Shown: positions 9,408 through 19,402, numbered from the stretch's first letter. The stretch is DNA of 64,000 nt from Nilaparvata lugens (GCF_014356525.2 NC_052504.1:100122501-100186500); one strand, 5' to 3'. Notes: a model not told the origin generated them from the letters alone. Made by a program: numbers and translations.

Positions 9408-9577
9408 TAGAGTAAAATTAACCAATTACTTCACGTCACAGCAAGGAGCAGTAGACTGGCAAGAACATCATGTCACACGGCTTGTTTGAACTGATTCCAC
9501 ACCACCTTTTCATTCCTGTTATATGTTTCCTTCCAAATATCAATTTTTGCAAAATAAATAAAATAAGAATGACTCAC

Positions 9578-9725
9578 CTGTTTTATTTATACTTTCAGCT
9601 ATGCTTTTCCAAATATTGTCCTTCAAATGTTCGTCTCTGTAGGAGTCTAGTTGTACATTGTATAGCGGAGGGTGCTGCCTGATTAGTTCAATCAGATTCT
9701 CACAGTCTTCGTCAGAAAAACTCAT
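9578..9725 (-). CDS. MADF-domain first exon in element J (partial gene)
   Basis: From the ATG at 9725-9723 the minus strand reads MSFSDEDCENLIELIRQHPP, then LYNVQLDSYRDEHLKDNIWK, then SIAESINKT. The pattern LIxLIRxHPxLY ... YRDxxLKxNxWKxIAE is the hallmark of MADF (Myb/SANT-like) DNA-binding domains; about the first two of three helices are present. After 49 codons plus one base the exon meets CAG/GTGAGT (donor GT at 9577-9576), a good splice donor, giving a phase-1 intron. I could not identify the second exon with confidence in the rest of the element. An upstream GTG at 9734 also lies in frame but ATG at 9725 is preferred. In Harbinger transposons this kind of protein helps the transposase bind DNA and enter the nucleus. 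It may instead be a domesticated or truncated relic. Confidence 0.7.
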
Positions 9726-9973
9726 TTTAAACACTAAACACGTGTGCTTTTACGAGCGCGACGGAGACACTACTGGTCCGGAGCAGCGACCGTCTCGCTG
9801 TCTCCTGTCTCGCGTTTCGGTCTCCTGTCTCTGTCTCGCTCGCGAACTGTCGCGTATACATTGACTAATGTCAAGTGACGGTCGCGGTCGCTGGTCTCAG
9901 TCTCCTGTCTCGGTCTCCTGTCTCTGTCGCGGCGCGAACCGCTACCTTTAGAGTTGAAATATTGCCAAAAGAT

Positions 9974-10095
9974 TTCTTAGTGCGCCTCTAAAGGGCCAAC
10001 TGAACATACCTACCAATTTGAACGTTTTTGTTGCGGTGAATTTTTAGTTCTGCGAGTGAGTGAGTGAGTAAGTGAGTGAGTGCCATTTCGCTTTC

Positions 10096-10127
<32 letters not shown>

Positions 10128-10160
10128 TATATATTATATATATATATATAATATATATAG
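9974..10160 (+). repeat. Family L terminal segment with (AT)n
   Basis: Matches 16186-16332 and the reverse of 61361-61500: CTTAGTGCGCCTCTAAAGGG, then a GTGA-repeat (10053-10083), then GCCATTTCGCTTT and an AT run (10093-10159). The element body is absent here. Confidence 0.7.
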
Positions 10161-10310
10161 ATTTTCAAGAACTACTATACAATAAACATTGTGCTGGAAC
10201 TGATAATTGGATGGGGTGTAAATGAAAGATTACCGTTCACTTTAAGAAAAGAATTTTGAAGGAAAACAAAATAATATAGAAAGAAGAGTAATGGGAGAGA
10301 CTTTTAAGGA

Positions 10311-10690
10311 GAAAAAGAGAAGAAGAAAAAGAAGAAGAAGAAGAAGAAGAAAAAGAAGAAGAAGAAGAAGAAGAAGAAGAAGAAGAAGAGAAGAAGAAGA
10401 AGAAGAAGAAGAAGAAGAAGAAGAAGAGAAGAAGAAGAAGAAGAAGAAGAAAAAGAAGAAGAAGAAGTAGGAGAGGAAGAAGGAGAAGAAGAAGAGGAAG
10501 AAGAGAAGAAGAAGACGAAGAAGGAGAAGAGGAAGAAGAAGAAGAGGGAGAAGAAGAAGAAGAAAGAAGAAGAAGAAGAGGAAGAAGAAGAAGAAAGAAG
10601 AAGAAGAAGAAGAAGAAAAAGAAGAAGAAGAGAGAAGAAGAAGAAGAGGATGACGGAGAAGAAGAAAAAGAAGGAGAAGGAGGAGGAGAG
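10311..10690. repeat. (GAA)n purine array
   Basis: About 380 bases of imperfect AAG/AGG triplets. The minus-strand Leu/Phe/Ser frame here is compositional. Confidence 0.95.
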
Positions 10691-11083
10691 TAGGAAACAA
10701 TAGGGTATGAAAACGCAACAATTTAAAATTTGTAGAAGAATACTAGAAAAAAGCGAGTTCTTTTTTACGAGGGAAACTTGATGAACCCGGAGAGAACGTT
10801 TTCAGCGAAGACTTTTTACAGCCACCACTTCAATTGCGAGCAATCCGCAGAGCGCCTTTATACGGCACGTTCACGACACGACTACGGCACGACCACGACC
10901 ACGACACAGTCGGCACGTACTGTCTGTGCCGTTAAAGTTGACTTGCTCGCTTTTCTGGGACTTACTACTTTTGCTCTTTCTCTCCCTTTGGAGAATCACC
11001 CGTGCAACTACTATTCAAGTAAAACCTCTCTCAAAACCTACCATGAACCTGGAAGCATGAAGTGAAACCGCCATAAACCTTGA
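10691..11083. other. Unique CG-richer island between GAA and TTC arrays
   Basis: This stretch is not repetitive within the window. It holds CCTTTATACGGCACG, a run of ACGAC/CACGAC repeats (10870-10910) and ACTGTCTGTGCCG. It contains a 95-codon plus frame from 10778 (MMNPERTFSAKTFYSHHFNC at its start), with no domain I recognise and a Thr run caused by the ACGACC repeat. It could be a host promoter or exon fragment, but nothing proves it. Confidence 0.3.
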
Positions 11084-11190
11084 CTCCTCCTTCTTCTTCA
11101 TCTCCTTCTTTTTCTTCTCCTTCTTCTTCTTATTTCACCTCTTCTTCTTCTTGTTCTTCTTCTGCTACACCTTCTTCTTCGTGTTCTTAT
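11084..11190. repeat. (TTC)n pyrimidine array
   Basis: Imperfect CTT/TTC triplets, reverse complement of the array at 10311-10690 across a ~390-base spacer. Confidence 0.9.
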
Positions 11191-11216
11191 GTTTTCCATT
11201 AAAAAAAAAAATCATA

Positions 11217-11822
11217 TTTTCGCCACACTGCACAGAAAGCAGCTGTTTTCCAGTCCCTACGTAGATCTGAAAGACATTGTTTGCAGACGACTCTCGTCTG
11301 ACGTCAGAACAGGTTTCTTTCCGGCCTAGACCGGGAAACGTACTCTTTCTAGCTGCTAACATGGAAGTCCGTAGTTAATAAGTCATCCGCTAGATCGTGC
11401 GAGTGTTCACTTTCTTCATCAAAGTCGCCATGATTTCAGTTCGAGTTTCGAATCAAACTAATTCAGCATTCGCTTCGCAACCATTTTTATTCAATTATTT
11501 ATTGTTATTAGCGCATTCAAGTTTCCAAAATGCTTGAAGATGACGACGCCCGTGATATTCCAAGTGGAATTTTAAAAGAATCTGAAATCCTGACTGCAAA
11601 TCTTCTACCACTAATATCAAGAGATAGGTACAATAACAAGTATCCTTTATTTTTATTTTGTCAGCAATACTTGTAGTGTGGCGGAAAATATCGTTCGCAC
11701 CACGGGCAAAAATGTTTTTCCAGCTCTCAATCTTTTCCAGTCCTCGGCCTATGGCCTCGGACTTGAAAACCGATTTCGAGCCGGAAAAATCTCATTTTCT
11801 GCTCTAGGTGCGAAATATACTA
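11217..11822 (+). mobile_element. Half-length family C element, exon arm
   Basis: It begins TTTTCGCCACACTGCACAGA and ends GCTCTAGGTGCGAAATATAC. It matches the right arm and right palindromic module of the full element (7640-8243) and lacks the left arm. TGACGTCAG lies at about 11299 beside CAGACGACTCTCGTCTG. It carries the small exon at 11530-11640. Confidence 0.8.
11530..11640 (+). pseudogene. Carried exon, tyrosine-recombinase-like start (copy 2)
   Basis: 37 codons: MLEDDDARDIPSGILKESEI, then LTANLLPLISRDRYNNK, followed by a donor-like AAG/GTATCC (weak) and an acceptor-like TTTTGTCAG at about 11660. The frame is open with a few replacements against the other copies. No downstream recombinase domain is present, so it is a captured or leftover first exon, not a working gene. 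Confidence 0.4.
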
Positions 11823-12104
11823 TATCTGAATTACTGGACTGATTAATAACGTTAAAGTTTGTATAAAGATTCTCAATTTATCGAGAATGGTTGTGAGCCT
11901 ATTTTAAATTCTTCAAGAGGACGTTGAGTTTTTTAGTTTATCAAGTTCTCGATTCGTCCATTGCGGAACACAGCACATGCTAGTATGGAATAAAATTTAT
12001 GAATAAATGTAACTATTTTTCCGAAATTGAATTTATCCCGCTTCAATGTTCCACATATCCCCGAAAGGGTCTGATTAAAAACTTGATAAACTTTGTATTA
12101 TCAA
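11823..12104. other. No gene seen
   Basis: AT-rich unique sequence between a C element and a family A element. Confidence 0.5.
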
Positions 12105-13112
12105 GGGCCGTTTGCACAATATAGATTGCTAAACCGATTAGTTAATCGAGTTTAAGTTGATCTGAAAGTTTCAACTTGAATCGATTTCTCAGTGCATTTA
12201 CTGATCCAGTCTAGTAAAACTAGTTTAGCGTTAAGTTGGTAATAGAATGTTATCGTTTATAATATCATGAAGCTGATTTTTACAGGAAATTTGTTATTCG
12301 TTATTTTTACAGGAAATTTGTTATTCGTTTACAAACCATCAGTAAATTGAGGTTATGCAGCTACTATTTTCTTGTTCAAAATCCACAGAGCTGTATGCTG
12401 AACGGTAATAACAGTAAAAAGCGATCAAGAAATTCTTTGAAAACATGTTTAGTTGGCATCAAAAAATATATTTTAGAATGTAAGATAAAAAAGTTTATTT
12501 TTTACGCTTGGATCTACTACGGTCTTCCTCGTTTATTAGAAATCTCTCGAAAGCGAAATATCTCAGTTATGTGTTATTAAAAACATGTTTTCTAATCAAA
12601 GACTACTTATTGTTTTAATTTTTATCAATTGGTTTATTCAATGAAATAAATACTAAATTGGCAGTTGCTTTACTCAAGCAAACCCGTTGAAAGAATTCTC
12701 TATCATCCCAGAAATTTAGACTATTCGTTTTTTGCCCAATTTTTCTGTTTCAAAATGTCTTCGCAGTCATCTTTATGAATCGAATTAAAAACTTCTATCA
12801 ATTTCTCCATTATAATATTATTTTTACATTCAAATGATGATTCACTATAACCTGAATAGTTATTATTGTCTACAGAGGCAATAAAAACAACCTTCGAAAA
12901 ATAATTTACTATCGCTGTTTCCCCATCAAATCTTTACAGATGTCAAGTTAATCCAAATTATTTGGTTTAAACCTTCTGCTTTGGAGGTTTAAACTCTCCC
13001 AAACTCAATACAGAGTTTAAACTGATACTGTGCAAACGGAATTTCAGTTTAAACAAAAAAAAATCCAGATTTGGTTTGAGCTTTAGCTTAAACTTACACT
13101 GTGCAAACGGCC
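12105..13112 (-). mobile_element. Family A Harbinger-like element, copy 2 (complete, 1008 bp)
   Basis: It starts GGGCCGTTTGCACAATATAG and ends CACTGTGCAAACGGCC. It is homologous throughout to 1-956. There is a short internal duplication (TTTTTACAGGAAATTTGTTA twice, about 12278 and 12304). The flanking bases are ATCAA on the left and TTAAG on the right, so the target duplication is weak. The minus strand holds a transposase remnant. Confidence 0.8.
12617..12810 (-). pseudogene. Remnant of HARBI1-like transposase N-terminus
   Basis: The ATG at 12810-12808 gives MEKLIEVFNSIHKDDCEDIL, then KQKNWAKNE and a stop. One frame over, WDDREFFQRVCLSKATANLV continues to FISLNKPIDKN. The 'DxEFxxRxxLSKxT' block fits Harbinger transposases, and the acidic leader matches the copy at 440-646. 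The catalytic core is missing and a frameshift and stops are present. Confidence 0.5.
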
Positions 13113-13134
13113 TTAAGGGATTTAAAATATAACC

Positions 13135-13300
13135 TCACTATAACTAACCAACAACCTATAACCATCCTCGATAATTAAAGAGTCCAATGAAAAATCTCAA
13201 GTCGATCAGTTGAGTAGTTGAGACGTGATTATGCTTCGTCATTCGTGAATCTCCTATCCCCTACGTATTATAAGCCAGCTCTTTCCTCTAATATTGACAA
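13135..13300 (+). repeat. Family K dispersed repeat
   Basis: Shares AGTAGTTGAGACGTGAT, TCCTATCCCCTACGT and TAAGCCAGCTCTTTCC with 15195-15424 and 46840-47010. Confidence 0.6.
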
Positions 13301-13317
13301 AACGCAGTGAGGTGTCA

Positions 13318-13676
13318 TGTAACGCCATGTAGCTGTATTTAACGCATTCACGGCCAAACGCGTTGATAGAATTCGCTGAGATTCAGCAGGAATATTTCTT
13401 TTTTAACTACGCGTCGATGTATACACAAGGTCTTTCGAAATTTTGCATTTCAAGGATAATATGGAAGGAAGAGTAATTTTCTCCATACTCCGACATCACT
13501 ATAGATTCATCATCTACTCTGAAGATGGGATCAATCAGACTATAGAATTATTTATAATCAATCAGCTGACAAGTGGATTATTTATTGCATGCATTACAAA
13601 GATGTCTGGAGAACCCTGTGAACAGATGACACAGATGAGAAAACTGCGTGGGGTCTACTGTTCACAGAACTGCTAG
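13318..13676 (+). repeat. Family N dispersed repeat
   Basis: Shares GCATTTCAAGGATAATATGG and the ending GTCTACTGTTCACAGA with 23770-24345. The 77-codon plus frame here (13443-13676) is not open in the second copy, so I do not call it a gene. Confidence 0.6.
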
Positions 13677-13726
13677 TATTATAAATATCATAAAATACTT
13701 CTCGAATACAAAACTTTACTGGGAAA

Positions 13727-14366
13727 AATCATCTAACATCGTGAAATTCAATAACACAACGGTCTCTTTTCCAAGATTGCATGCAGCTAAGGAATAGAAA
13801 TACAAGGGTCGATTTGAAATAGAAAAATAATGTGAACCAGATATTGCAGTATCGAATAAGAATACCCAAGCAAGCTGGTGATGAATGGGAAATATAAAAA
13901 CTTGAATTTGGAATAAATGGTGTGAGGAAGAAAGAGAGAGAGGGAGAAAGAAGGGAAAAAAGATTGAGGCGGAGAAAGGGAGGGAGATAGAAAAAGGAAA
14001 AGTAAGAGAGTGAGGAGATAGAGAGTGATGGGGAAGGGTGAAAAGAAGAGGGTGTGAGAGAAAGTGACAAAGACGAAAAAAAGAGGAAGAGAGAGAGAAA
14101 AAGAAAAAGAGAAAGATATAGATAGACAGGGAGAGAGTGAAGAAGAGGAAGAGAAAGAGAAAGAGAAAAGAGATAGAGAGAGAAAGAGTGAGTGAGAATG
14201 AAACCTATAGAGTTGAAAAAGCAGGAATATATTCGACCAAACAGAAGATAGAAAAAATGAATTTGGAATAGATGATTAGAGGAAGGAGAGGGAGTCTGAG
14301 GGAGAGGGAATGAAAGAAAAGGAGGAAGAGAATGATAGAGTGAGGAGGAGAGAAAGGAGAGCATAG
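13727..14366. repeat. Purine-rich dispersed repeat, copy 2
   Basis: Homologous to 1045-1597: same unique head (AACACAACGGTCTCTTTTCC), then GA-rich DNA with recurring TCGACCAAAC. The long Ser/Leu/Phe minus frames are compositional. Confidence 0.7.
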
Positions 14367-14717
14367 ATTTGGAAAAACAGGCATGTAACCGACCAATAGG
14401 TGGAGGAGAAATAAATTGGAAAATCTATTACATGAGTCAGAACACGTTCGATTCGGAAGGAATTTTCCAGTTTTTCTTTTTCTTCCGGTATATATATCAT
14501 TTTCTCCAATGCTTTTCTCTTGCTCTCTGCATGTTCCTTATTCTCTCTCTCTCATTCTACAGAATTGTGTTTTATTTTATATCTCCAATACCTTCAGTTT
14601 ATTTCTCATTCTACCAGATTGTACCACATTTTATATCTCTATCATTTTCATTTTTCGATAGGGAGTTTTCCAAGCTCCTCTATGAGGTTCCCCCCACCCC
14701 TTGCAGCCTGAACTCTA
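14367..14717. other. CT-rich spacer, no gene
   Basis: Pyrimidine-rich sequence with a repeated TCATTCTACCAGATTGTACC-like phrase (14565-14625). Overlapping short frames in all phases have no conserved features. Confidence 0.5.
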
Positions 14718-15108
14718 TAGTGAGGTCCACGTTATAATGGCAGAATTTGATTAGCATTGGTGTTGCTATCCTTGTCTATCATTCCACAAAGCAGATAGAA
14801 TCATCATTTTCTAGACCTGGATCGTTTTCAATCATGCAGGAATATGATTTCAAAATATTCAAACTAAATAAATTAAAAATTAAATAATTCAAAAACTTAT
14901 TACCTTGACAAAAAATATATAACTGATTATTTGAATCGAGAATGAACAGCTGATATTTATTACATCAGATATATTTAGTTCAAATTAGTTAATTGAATTA
15001 GTAGATACTGGTATCAGCTATTCTCTATAGAAGGCAGTGGATAGGCGGAGAATCGACAACGTTGTTCTCCCATCTTTTACCACTGTCATTATAACGTGGA
15101 CCTCGCTA
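14718..15108. mobile_element. Family B MITE, 391 bp
   Basis: TAGTGAGGTCCACGTTATAA at the left end, its complement at the right end (ACGTGGACCTCGCTA). TA precedes the left end; CA follows the right. Confidence 0.85.
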
Positions 15109-15194
15109 CAGATCACATTGAAGGTGCACTCTTATAAGCGTCCCAACCATTTTATTAATTTTATTATCCACATAATCATCATTTATTTCATTTT

Positions 15195-15424
15195 AGACTA
15201 GCAGAAGACCCGTGCTTCGCAAGGGTCCATTCTAAAGCTTGACAAACTGAAAACTTGACGTGATGGAATCTTGAAGATAGGCCTTTAACCATCCTCGGTT
15301 AATTCGGAATCTCTATGCAAAATTACAAGTTAATCAGTCCAGTAGTTGAGACGTGATGATGCGTCAAACATAATATATTCTCCTATCACATACGTGTATA
15401 AGCCAGTTCTTTCCTTTATCATAG
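15195..15424 (+). repeat. Family K repeat
   Basis: Starts near AGACCCGTGCTTCGCAAGGG and ends TTCCTTTATCATAG. Partial copies at 17806, 24749, 32884 and 46840. Family L begins at once after it. Confidence 0.6.
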
Positions 15425-16332
15425 AACTTGCCGTCAGACTCGCTTCGCTCGCCATATCCGTCTAGCCAGGGGGCTCCGCCCCATGGACTCCCGACTGGAT
15501 CGTCCAAAAATGAGATCAGCGGGCTCGCTTCGCTCGCCTGCATTTTTCATTTTGAGCATGCTTCATTCCAACAGAAAGCCAAAGTACTTCCTCTCTCGAT
15601 TTAATCACCCAAATGCAAAAACACCGCTAATAAATTTTGGGCGTATCTTTGGCGTTATTTCAAATTCCTTCTAACACAACATTATTACACCCCAGCTGAG
15701 CTTCTGTAGTGAATTTGAATAAAAAACGCTGGAAAACGCAGATTTTGAGCGTATTTTTGGCAATATTCCAAATTCCTCTTGACACAACATTATTACACCC
15801 TAGCTGAGCTTTTTTACTAAATTTGAACATTTTCTGTTCATTTTTGTTCTCGATAAAGCTAAGAAAACGCTAATTTTGGGCGTATCTTTGACGTAATTGC
15901 AAATTCCTTCTGATACAACATTGTTACACCCTAGCTGAGCTTTTTTACTAAATTTGAACATTTTCTGTTCATTTGTTCTCGATAAAGCTGAGAAAACGAT
16001 GGGAAAACGCTAATTTATTATGGTCGTATCTTTGACATTGCAAATTCCTCCTAACACAACATTATTCCACTCTAGCTGAGCTTCTGTACTAAATTTGAAC
16101 ATTTTCTGTTCATTTGTTCCCGATGAAACAGAAAACGCTGGAGAAACGCAGATTTTGGGCGTATCTTTGGGAATTTTTCCAAATCCGTTCTTAGTGCGCC
16201 TCTAAAGGGCCAACTGAACATACTTACCAAATTTGAACGTTTTTGGTCCGGTAGATTTTCAGTTCTGCGAGTGAGTGAGTGAGTGAGTCAGTCAGTCAGT
16301 GAGTGAGTGCTATTTCGCTTTTATATATATAG
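15425..16332 (+). mobile_element. Family L element (908 bp) with internal tandem repeat
   Basis: The head is GC-rich (GCCGTCAGACTCGCTTCGCT, then GGGGGCTCCGCCCC). The middle (15676-16190) has four imperfect repeats of about 110-140 bases built on ACACAACATTATTACACCCT and AGCTGAGCTT. The tail is CTTAGTGCGCCTCTAAAGGG, a GTGA/CAGT microsatellite and CTATTTCGCTTTTATATATA. No terminal inverted repeats and no coding region, so the class is unknown (Helitron-like and LINE-like both possible). Confidence 0.65.
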
Positions 16333-16631
16333 GTAGATATCCTCCCTGAAATTACCCCCTCTAATGTACTCTTCCCTCATAGTGAATTGACATCATGAAG
16401 TTATTGAAAATCATAGGACCACATTGTTGCCACTTTTCGTCATCAACATCAACCATAGTGGTCATGGTTGGGTGGTTGAGACCAAGATCTGTGAGAAATC
16501 AATGTATTTATAAGTGTAGAGAAAAAAACCGATTCTCTGCCATGCCACCACCTCCTATAGAAGATGAATGAAAAGGGATATCTGATCCAATTTCAACCGT
16601 TGATTCATGCTGGGAATTATCAATTCATCAC
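16333..16631. other. No gene seen
   Basis: Unique sequence. It holds CCGATTCTCTGCCATGCCAC followed by CCTCCTATAGAAG at 16530-16563, a weak echo of the family B inner arm. Confidence 0.4.
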
Positions 16632-16784
16632 ATCGGTCAAGAAGATATATTCTCAAATAATTTAGGTTTAATTCACATTAGATTCAATTAACTGAAGAAG
16701 GTACAATTTAATACATCGGTCAAGAAGATAATAATATATTCTCAAATAATTTAGGTTTAATTCACATTAGATTCAATTAACTGT
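16632..16784. repeat. Direct duplication, ~80-bp period
   Basis: CATCGGTCAAGAAGATA followed by ATTCTCAAATAATTTAGG and CACATTAGATTCAATTAACT occurs twice, nearly identical apart from an extra ATAAT in the second copy. It looks recent. Confidence 0.85.
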
Positions 16785-16795
16785 AGGAAATATAA

Positions 16796-16945
16796 GGGGA
16801 AGAAGAAGAAGAAGATGAAGATGAAGAAGAAGAAGTGGAAGTAGTGAAAAGAAGAAGAAGAAGAAGAAGAAGAAGAAGAAGAAGAAGAAGAAGAAGAGAA
16901 CGTGGGAAGGAGAAGAAGAAGAAGAAGAAGGAGAAGAATGAGAGA
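16796..16945. repeat. (GAA)n purine array
   Basis: Mostly uninterrupted AAG triplets at 16850-16898. Minus-strand Ser/Phe frames are compositional. Confidence 0.95.
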
Positions 16946-17150
16946 AAGTGAAAAGTGAAAGAGCAGAAAGGTAGTTATGAAGTTGATTGGGTCGGGCCTC
17001 AGTTGTTTCTGACAAGGTTGCTTCATCAGTTCATATCACAGAGCTTGTCTGTCCATCAGGGCATACTTCCTTATATGTGATGAATGATTCCATTATTCCG
17101 CACAACAACTCAGTGCAAATGTTCACCTCAATCAGAATTATTTCTTTAGC
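16946..17150. other. Unique spacer between GAA and TTC arrays
   Basis: About 200 bases of balanced composition (for example GCTTGTCTGTCCATCAGGGC) flanked by complementary triplet arrays. No coding signature that I can defend. Confidence 0.4.
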
Positions 17151-17165
17151 TCTTCCTCTTCCTCT

Positions 17166-17197
<32 letters not shown>

Positions 17198-17300
17198 TTC
17201 TCCATCTTCTTCTTCTTCTTCTCCTTATCACGTTTCCTTCTTCTTCTTCTTTCTCTACTTTTGCTTCTTCTCCTTCTTGAACTTCTCCTACTTTATCTTC
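17150..17300. repeat. (TTC)n pyrimidine array
   Basis: CTT/CCT triplets, reverse complement of 16796-16945. Confidence 0.95.
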
Positions 17301-17805
17301 TCCCCTACCTTCTCCTTTTTCCTTATCTCCCGTCTCCACCTCTTCCATCTCATCTTGTAAACTTCTTTCACCCGTTTTTCTGCCTCAGCTTGAAACTCAT
17401 CAACTTAAGCCAGGTGTACAGTGTATAACAGCCTCGGTGGTGTTTAATAGCCTATCGTATTTAGGCTCTCCCCCCCACCCTTGAGGTACCTTCAAGCTGT
17501 TTCTATTTTTCATGAGCTGGCGATTTGGAGTGTTGGCCAAGATGAATTGCTTCCAGTAATTTATACTTGAGTAGAGCGTGGAGCCGGCTCTTGTTCGCCG
17601 ACATGTTTAAAACATAAGAGGCATGTGGGCGTTGATTTTATCAACTAGTTGACTCAATTAACTGGTTGACTGAATCAACTAGTTGATTAATATAACTTGT
17701 TGACTTAATAAACCAGTTGAAACCTTCTCGGATAGTTGAATCAAAAGTTGAGATGGAAGTATCTATCTTCTAAAAAGAGGAGGATTTTATAAGACACTGG
17801 CAGGA
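17301..17805. other. No gene; CAACTAGTTGA palindromes at 17630-17730
   Basis: The only structure is a run of the palindromic phrase TCAACTAGTTGA and variants (CAACTGGTTGA, ATAACTTGTTGA), about five times in 100 bases. Confidence 0.5.
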
Positions 17806-17890
17806 AACCCGTGCTCCGCAAGGATCTATTTTAAAACTTCACAAACTGAAATCTTGACTAACAGAAATCTTGAAGAATATAGAAATAGTT
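17806..17890 (+). repeat. Family K head fragment
   Basis: AACCCGTGCTCCGCAAGGAT then AAACTTCACAAACTGAAA, as at 15205 and 32884. Confidence 0.55.
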
Positions 17891-17904
17891 ATTTGTGCAA
17901 CCAG

Positions 17905-18010
17905 TGCGCAAAGTGACAGTTTGCTGAACCGAAAGAAACGTTCACGCCCGAGCTGTAGGCGAGGGCGGAATGGTTTGTTGAGTGCAGCAGAGGAACTTTG
18001 CGCATGTATT
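17905..18010. repeat. CG-rich hairpin-like segment
   Basis: TGCGCAAAGT at 17908 pairs with ACTTTGCGCA at 17996, around a CG-rich interior (CACGCCCGAGCTGTAGGCGA). It stands out from the AT-rich surroundings. Function unknown. Confidence 0.4.
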
Positions 18011-18202
18011 TCACATTAATTTTTTTCCTACAGTTACCATTGAATATGAAAAGTGGGTTATTATGGGTAAAATTGCCTGAAATCCATCAAATGTTTTTTC
18101 TGTGTGATCTTATTATTAATAAAAACCTTAATTTATTGTCAAATTGAATAATGTAGTAGTAAATGAATGAAGGCGGCTGTTGCTGTCCACGATTTTCTTG
18201 AT

Positions 18203-18227
18203 ATTATTAAAACGTGGGCCTCACTAT
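18203..18227. mobile_element. Solo family B terminus
   Basis: TTATTAAAACGTGGGCCTCA then CTA. No partner end nearby in the right orientation. Confidence 0.5.
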
Positions 18228-18328
18228 GAGTGTTACCAACTTAAATTTGATTCTGCTGCACTGGTGCTCCAAATAACCTACTAACTTTTTTGTGCTGTCA
18301 TGTTGCAAATCTGGAGTGCACAAAAATT

Positions 18329-18864
18329 TTTTTCGCCACACTGCACAGAAAGCAGCTGCTTCCCAGTCCCTACGTAGATCTGAAAGACCTTGTTTGCAGA
18401 CGACTCTCGTCTGACGAAAGAAACAGGTTTCTTTTCCGGTCTAGGCCAGAAAGTGTTCTCTTTCCAGCCTCTTGGAAGTCGGTAGTTATTAAGTCATCCT
18501 CTAGATCGGGCGAGTGTCCACTTTCTTCATCAAAGTCGCCATGATTTCAGTTCGAGTTTCGAATCAAACTAATTTAGCATTCGCTCCGCAACCACTTTTA
18601 ATTCAATTATTAATTGTTGATGAGCGCATTCCAAATTTTCAAAAATGCTTGAAGATGACAACGACCGTGATATTCCAATTGACATTTTAAAAGTATCTGA
18701 AATCCTGACTGCAAATCTTCTACCACTAAAATCAAGAGATAGGTACGATAACAAGTATTCTTTATTTTGTACTCTTCATATATTTTGTCAGCAATACCTG
18801 TAGTGTGGCGGAAAATATCGTTCGCACCACGGGCAAAAATGTTTTTCTGGCTCTCAATCTATAT
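18329..18864 (+). mobile_element. Half-length family C element, exon arm (truncated)
   Basis: It begins TTTTTCGCCACACTGCACAG and stops inside the right palindromic module at GGCTCTCAATCT, where a family B body begins. TGACGTCAG is mutated here (GTCTGACGAAAG). It carries the small exon at 18645-18755. Confidence 0.75.
18645..18755 (+). pseudogene. Carried exon, tyrosine-recombinase-like start (copy 3)
   Basis: 37 open codons: MLEDDNDRDIPIDILKVSEI, then LTANLLPLKSRDRYDNK, followed by AAG/GTATTC (donor-like) and TTTTGTCAG (acceptor-like) at about 18790. It is the best-preserved copy of the C-terminal block. No downstream domain. Confidence 0.4.
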
Positions 18865-19189
18865 GTTTAGCAATGGTATTGCTATTCTTGTCTTCTATTC
18901 AACAAAGCGGATAGCGCTATCTCTTTCTAGCTTTGCTCTGTTGCCGGATCATCTTCTAACAATGTGAAATTGATAATTAGTTAACTAAATATTTCATCTT
19001 CATGATGAAATTATTGAAAAATATAATTTCTTGCTTATTAAGATATTATTGATTATTTTAAACGAGAATAGACAGTTAATATTACATCAATAAACATGAA
19101 TAAGCTACCGTCCATAGAAGGCATTGACAAGACAGTGGATCGGCAACGTTGTTCTGCTATCTCCATTCACTGCCATAAAAACGTCACTA
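18865..19189. mobile_element. Family B copy missing its left tip
   Basis: Begins inside the left arm (TTAGCAATGGTATTGCTATT) at the C junction and ends CATAAAAACGTCACTA. The arms and core match B9 at 32128. Confidence 0.7.
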
Positions 19190-19190
19190 T

Positions 19191-19402
19191 ATTGAGGTCC
19201 ACGTTATAATGACAGTATTTGATCAACTTTGGTTTTGCTATCCTTGTCTATCATTCGACAAAGCAGGTGGTAGTATCCTTTTCTAGGTCCACAACGGTGC
19301 CAATTATGTTTTTGACAGTGTAGAAATATGATTAATTAATGCAGAGAATCGGCATCGCTATTCTTCTATCTTTATTCACTGCCATTGAAACGTGGACCTC
19401 AT
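19191..19402. mobile_element. Short family B MITE, ~212 bp
   Basis: Starts ATTGAGGTCCACGTTATAAT and ends GAAACGTGGACCTCAT. It shares its left tip with the right tip of the previous copy, so the two lie back to back. Confidence 0.75.

Larger units (their letters stand above)
9116..9947. mobile_element. 832-bp Harbinger-type element (family J)
   Basis: Terminal inverted repeats of about 65-70 bases start AGGTGGCGGTTCGCGCCGCG on the left and AGGTAGCGGTTCGCGCCGCG on the reversed right end, followed on both by GACAGAGACAGGAGACCGAG. The element is bounded by TTA at 9113-9115 and 9948-9950, the three-base target of PIF/Harbinger. It carries a MADF exon on the minus strand and a short acidic frame on the plus strand, so it looks like an internally deleted autonomous element. 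It is much more GC-rich at the ends than its surroundings. Confidence 0.85.

Noticed and set aside
10242..10721. 159-codon minus frame, Leu/Phe/Ser-rich
   Set aside because: It is the translation of a GAA array; no start context, domain or conserved neighbour.
13443..13676. 77-codon frame ending GVYCSQNC as a small secreted protein
   Set aside because: It lies in the family N repeat and the second copy at 23890 does not keep the frame.
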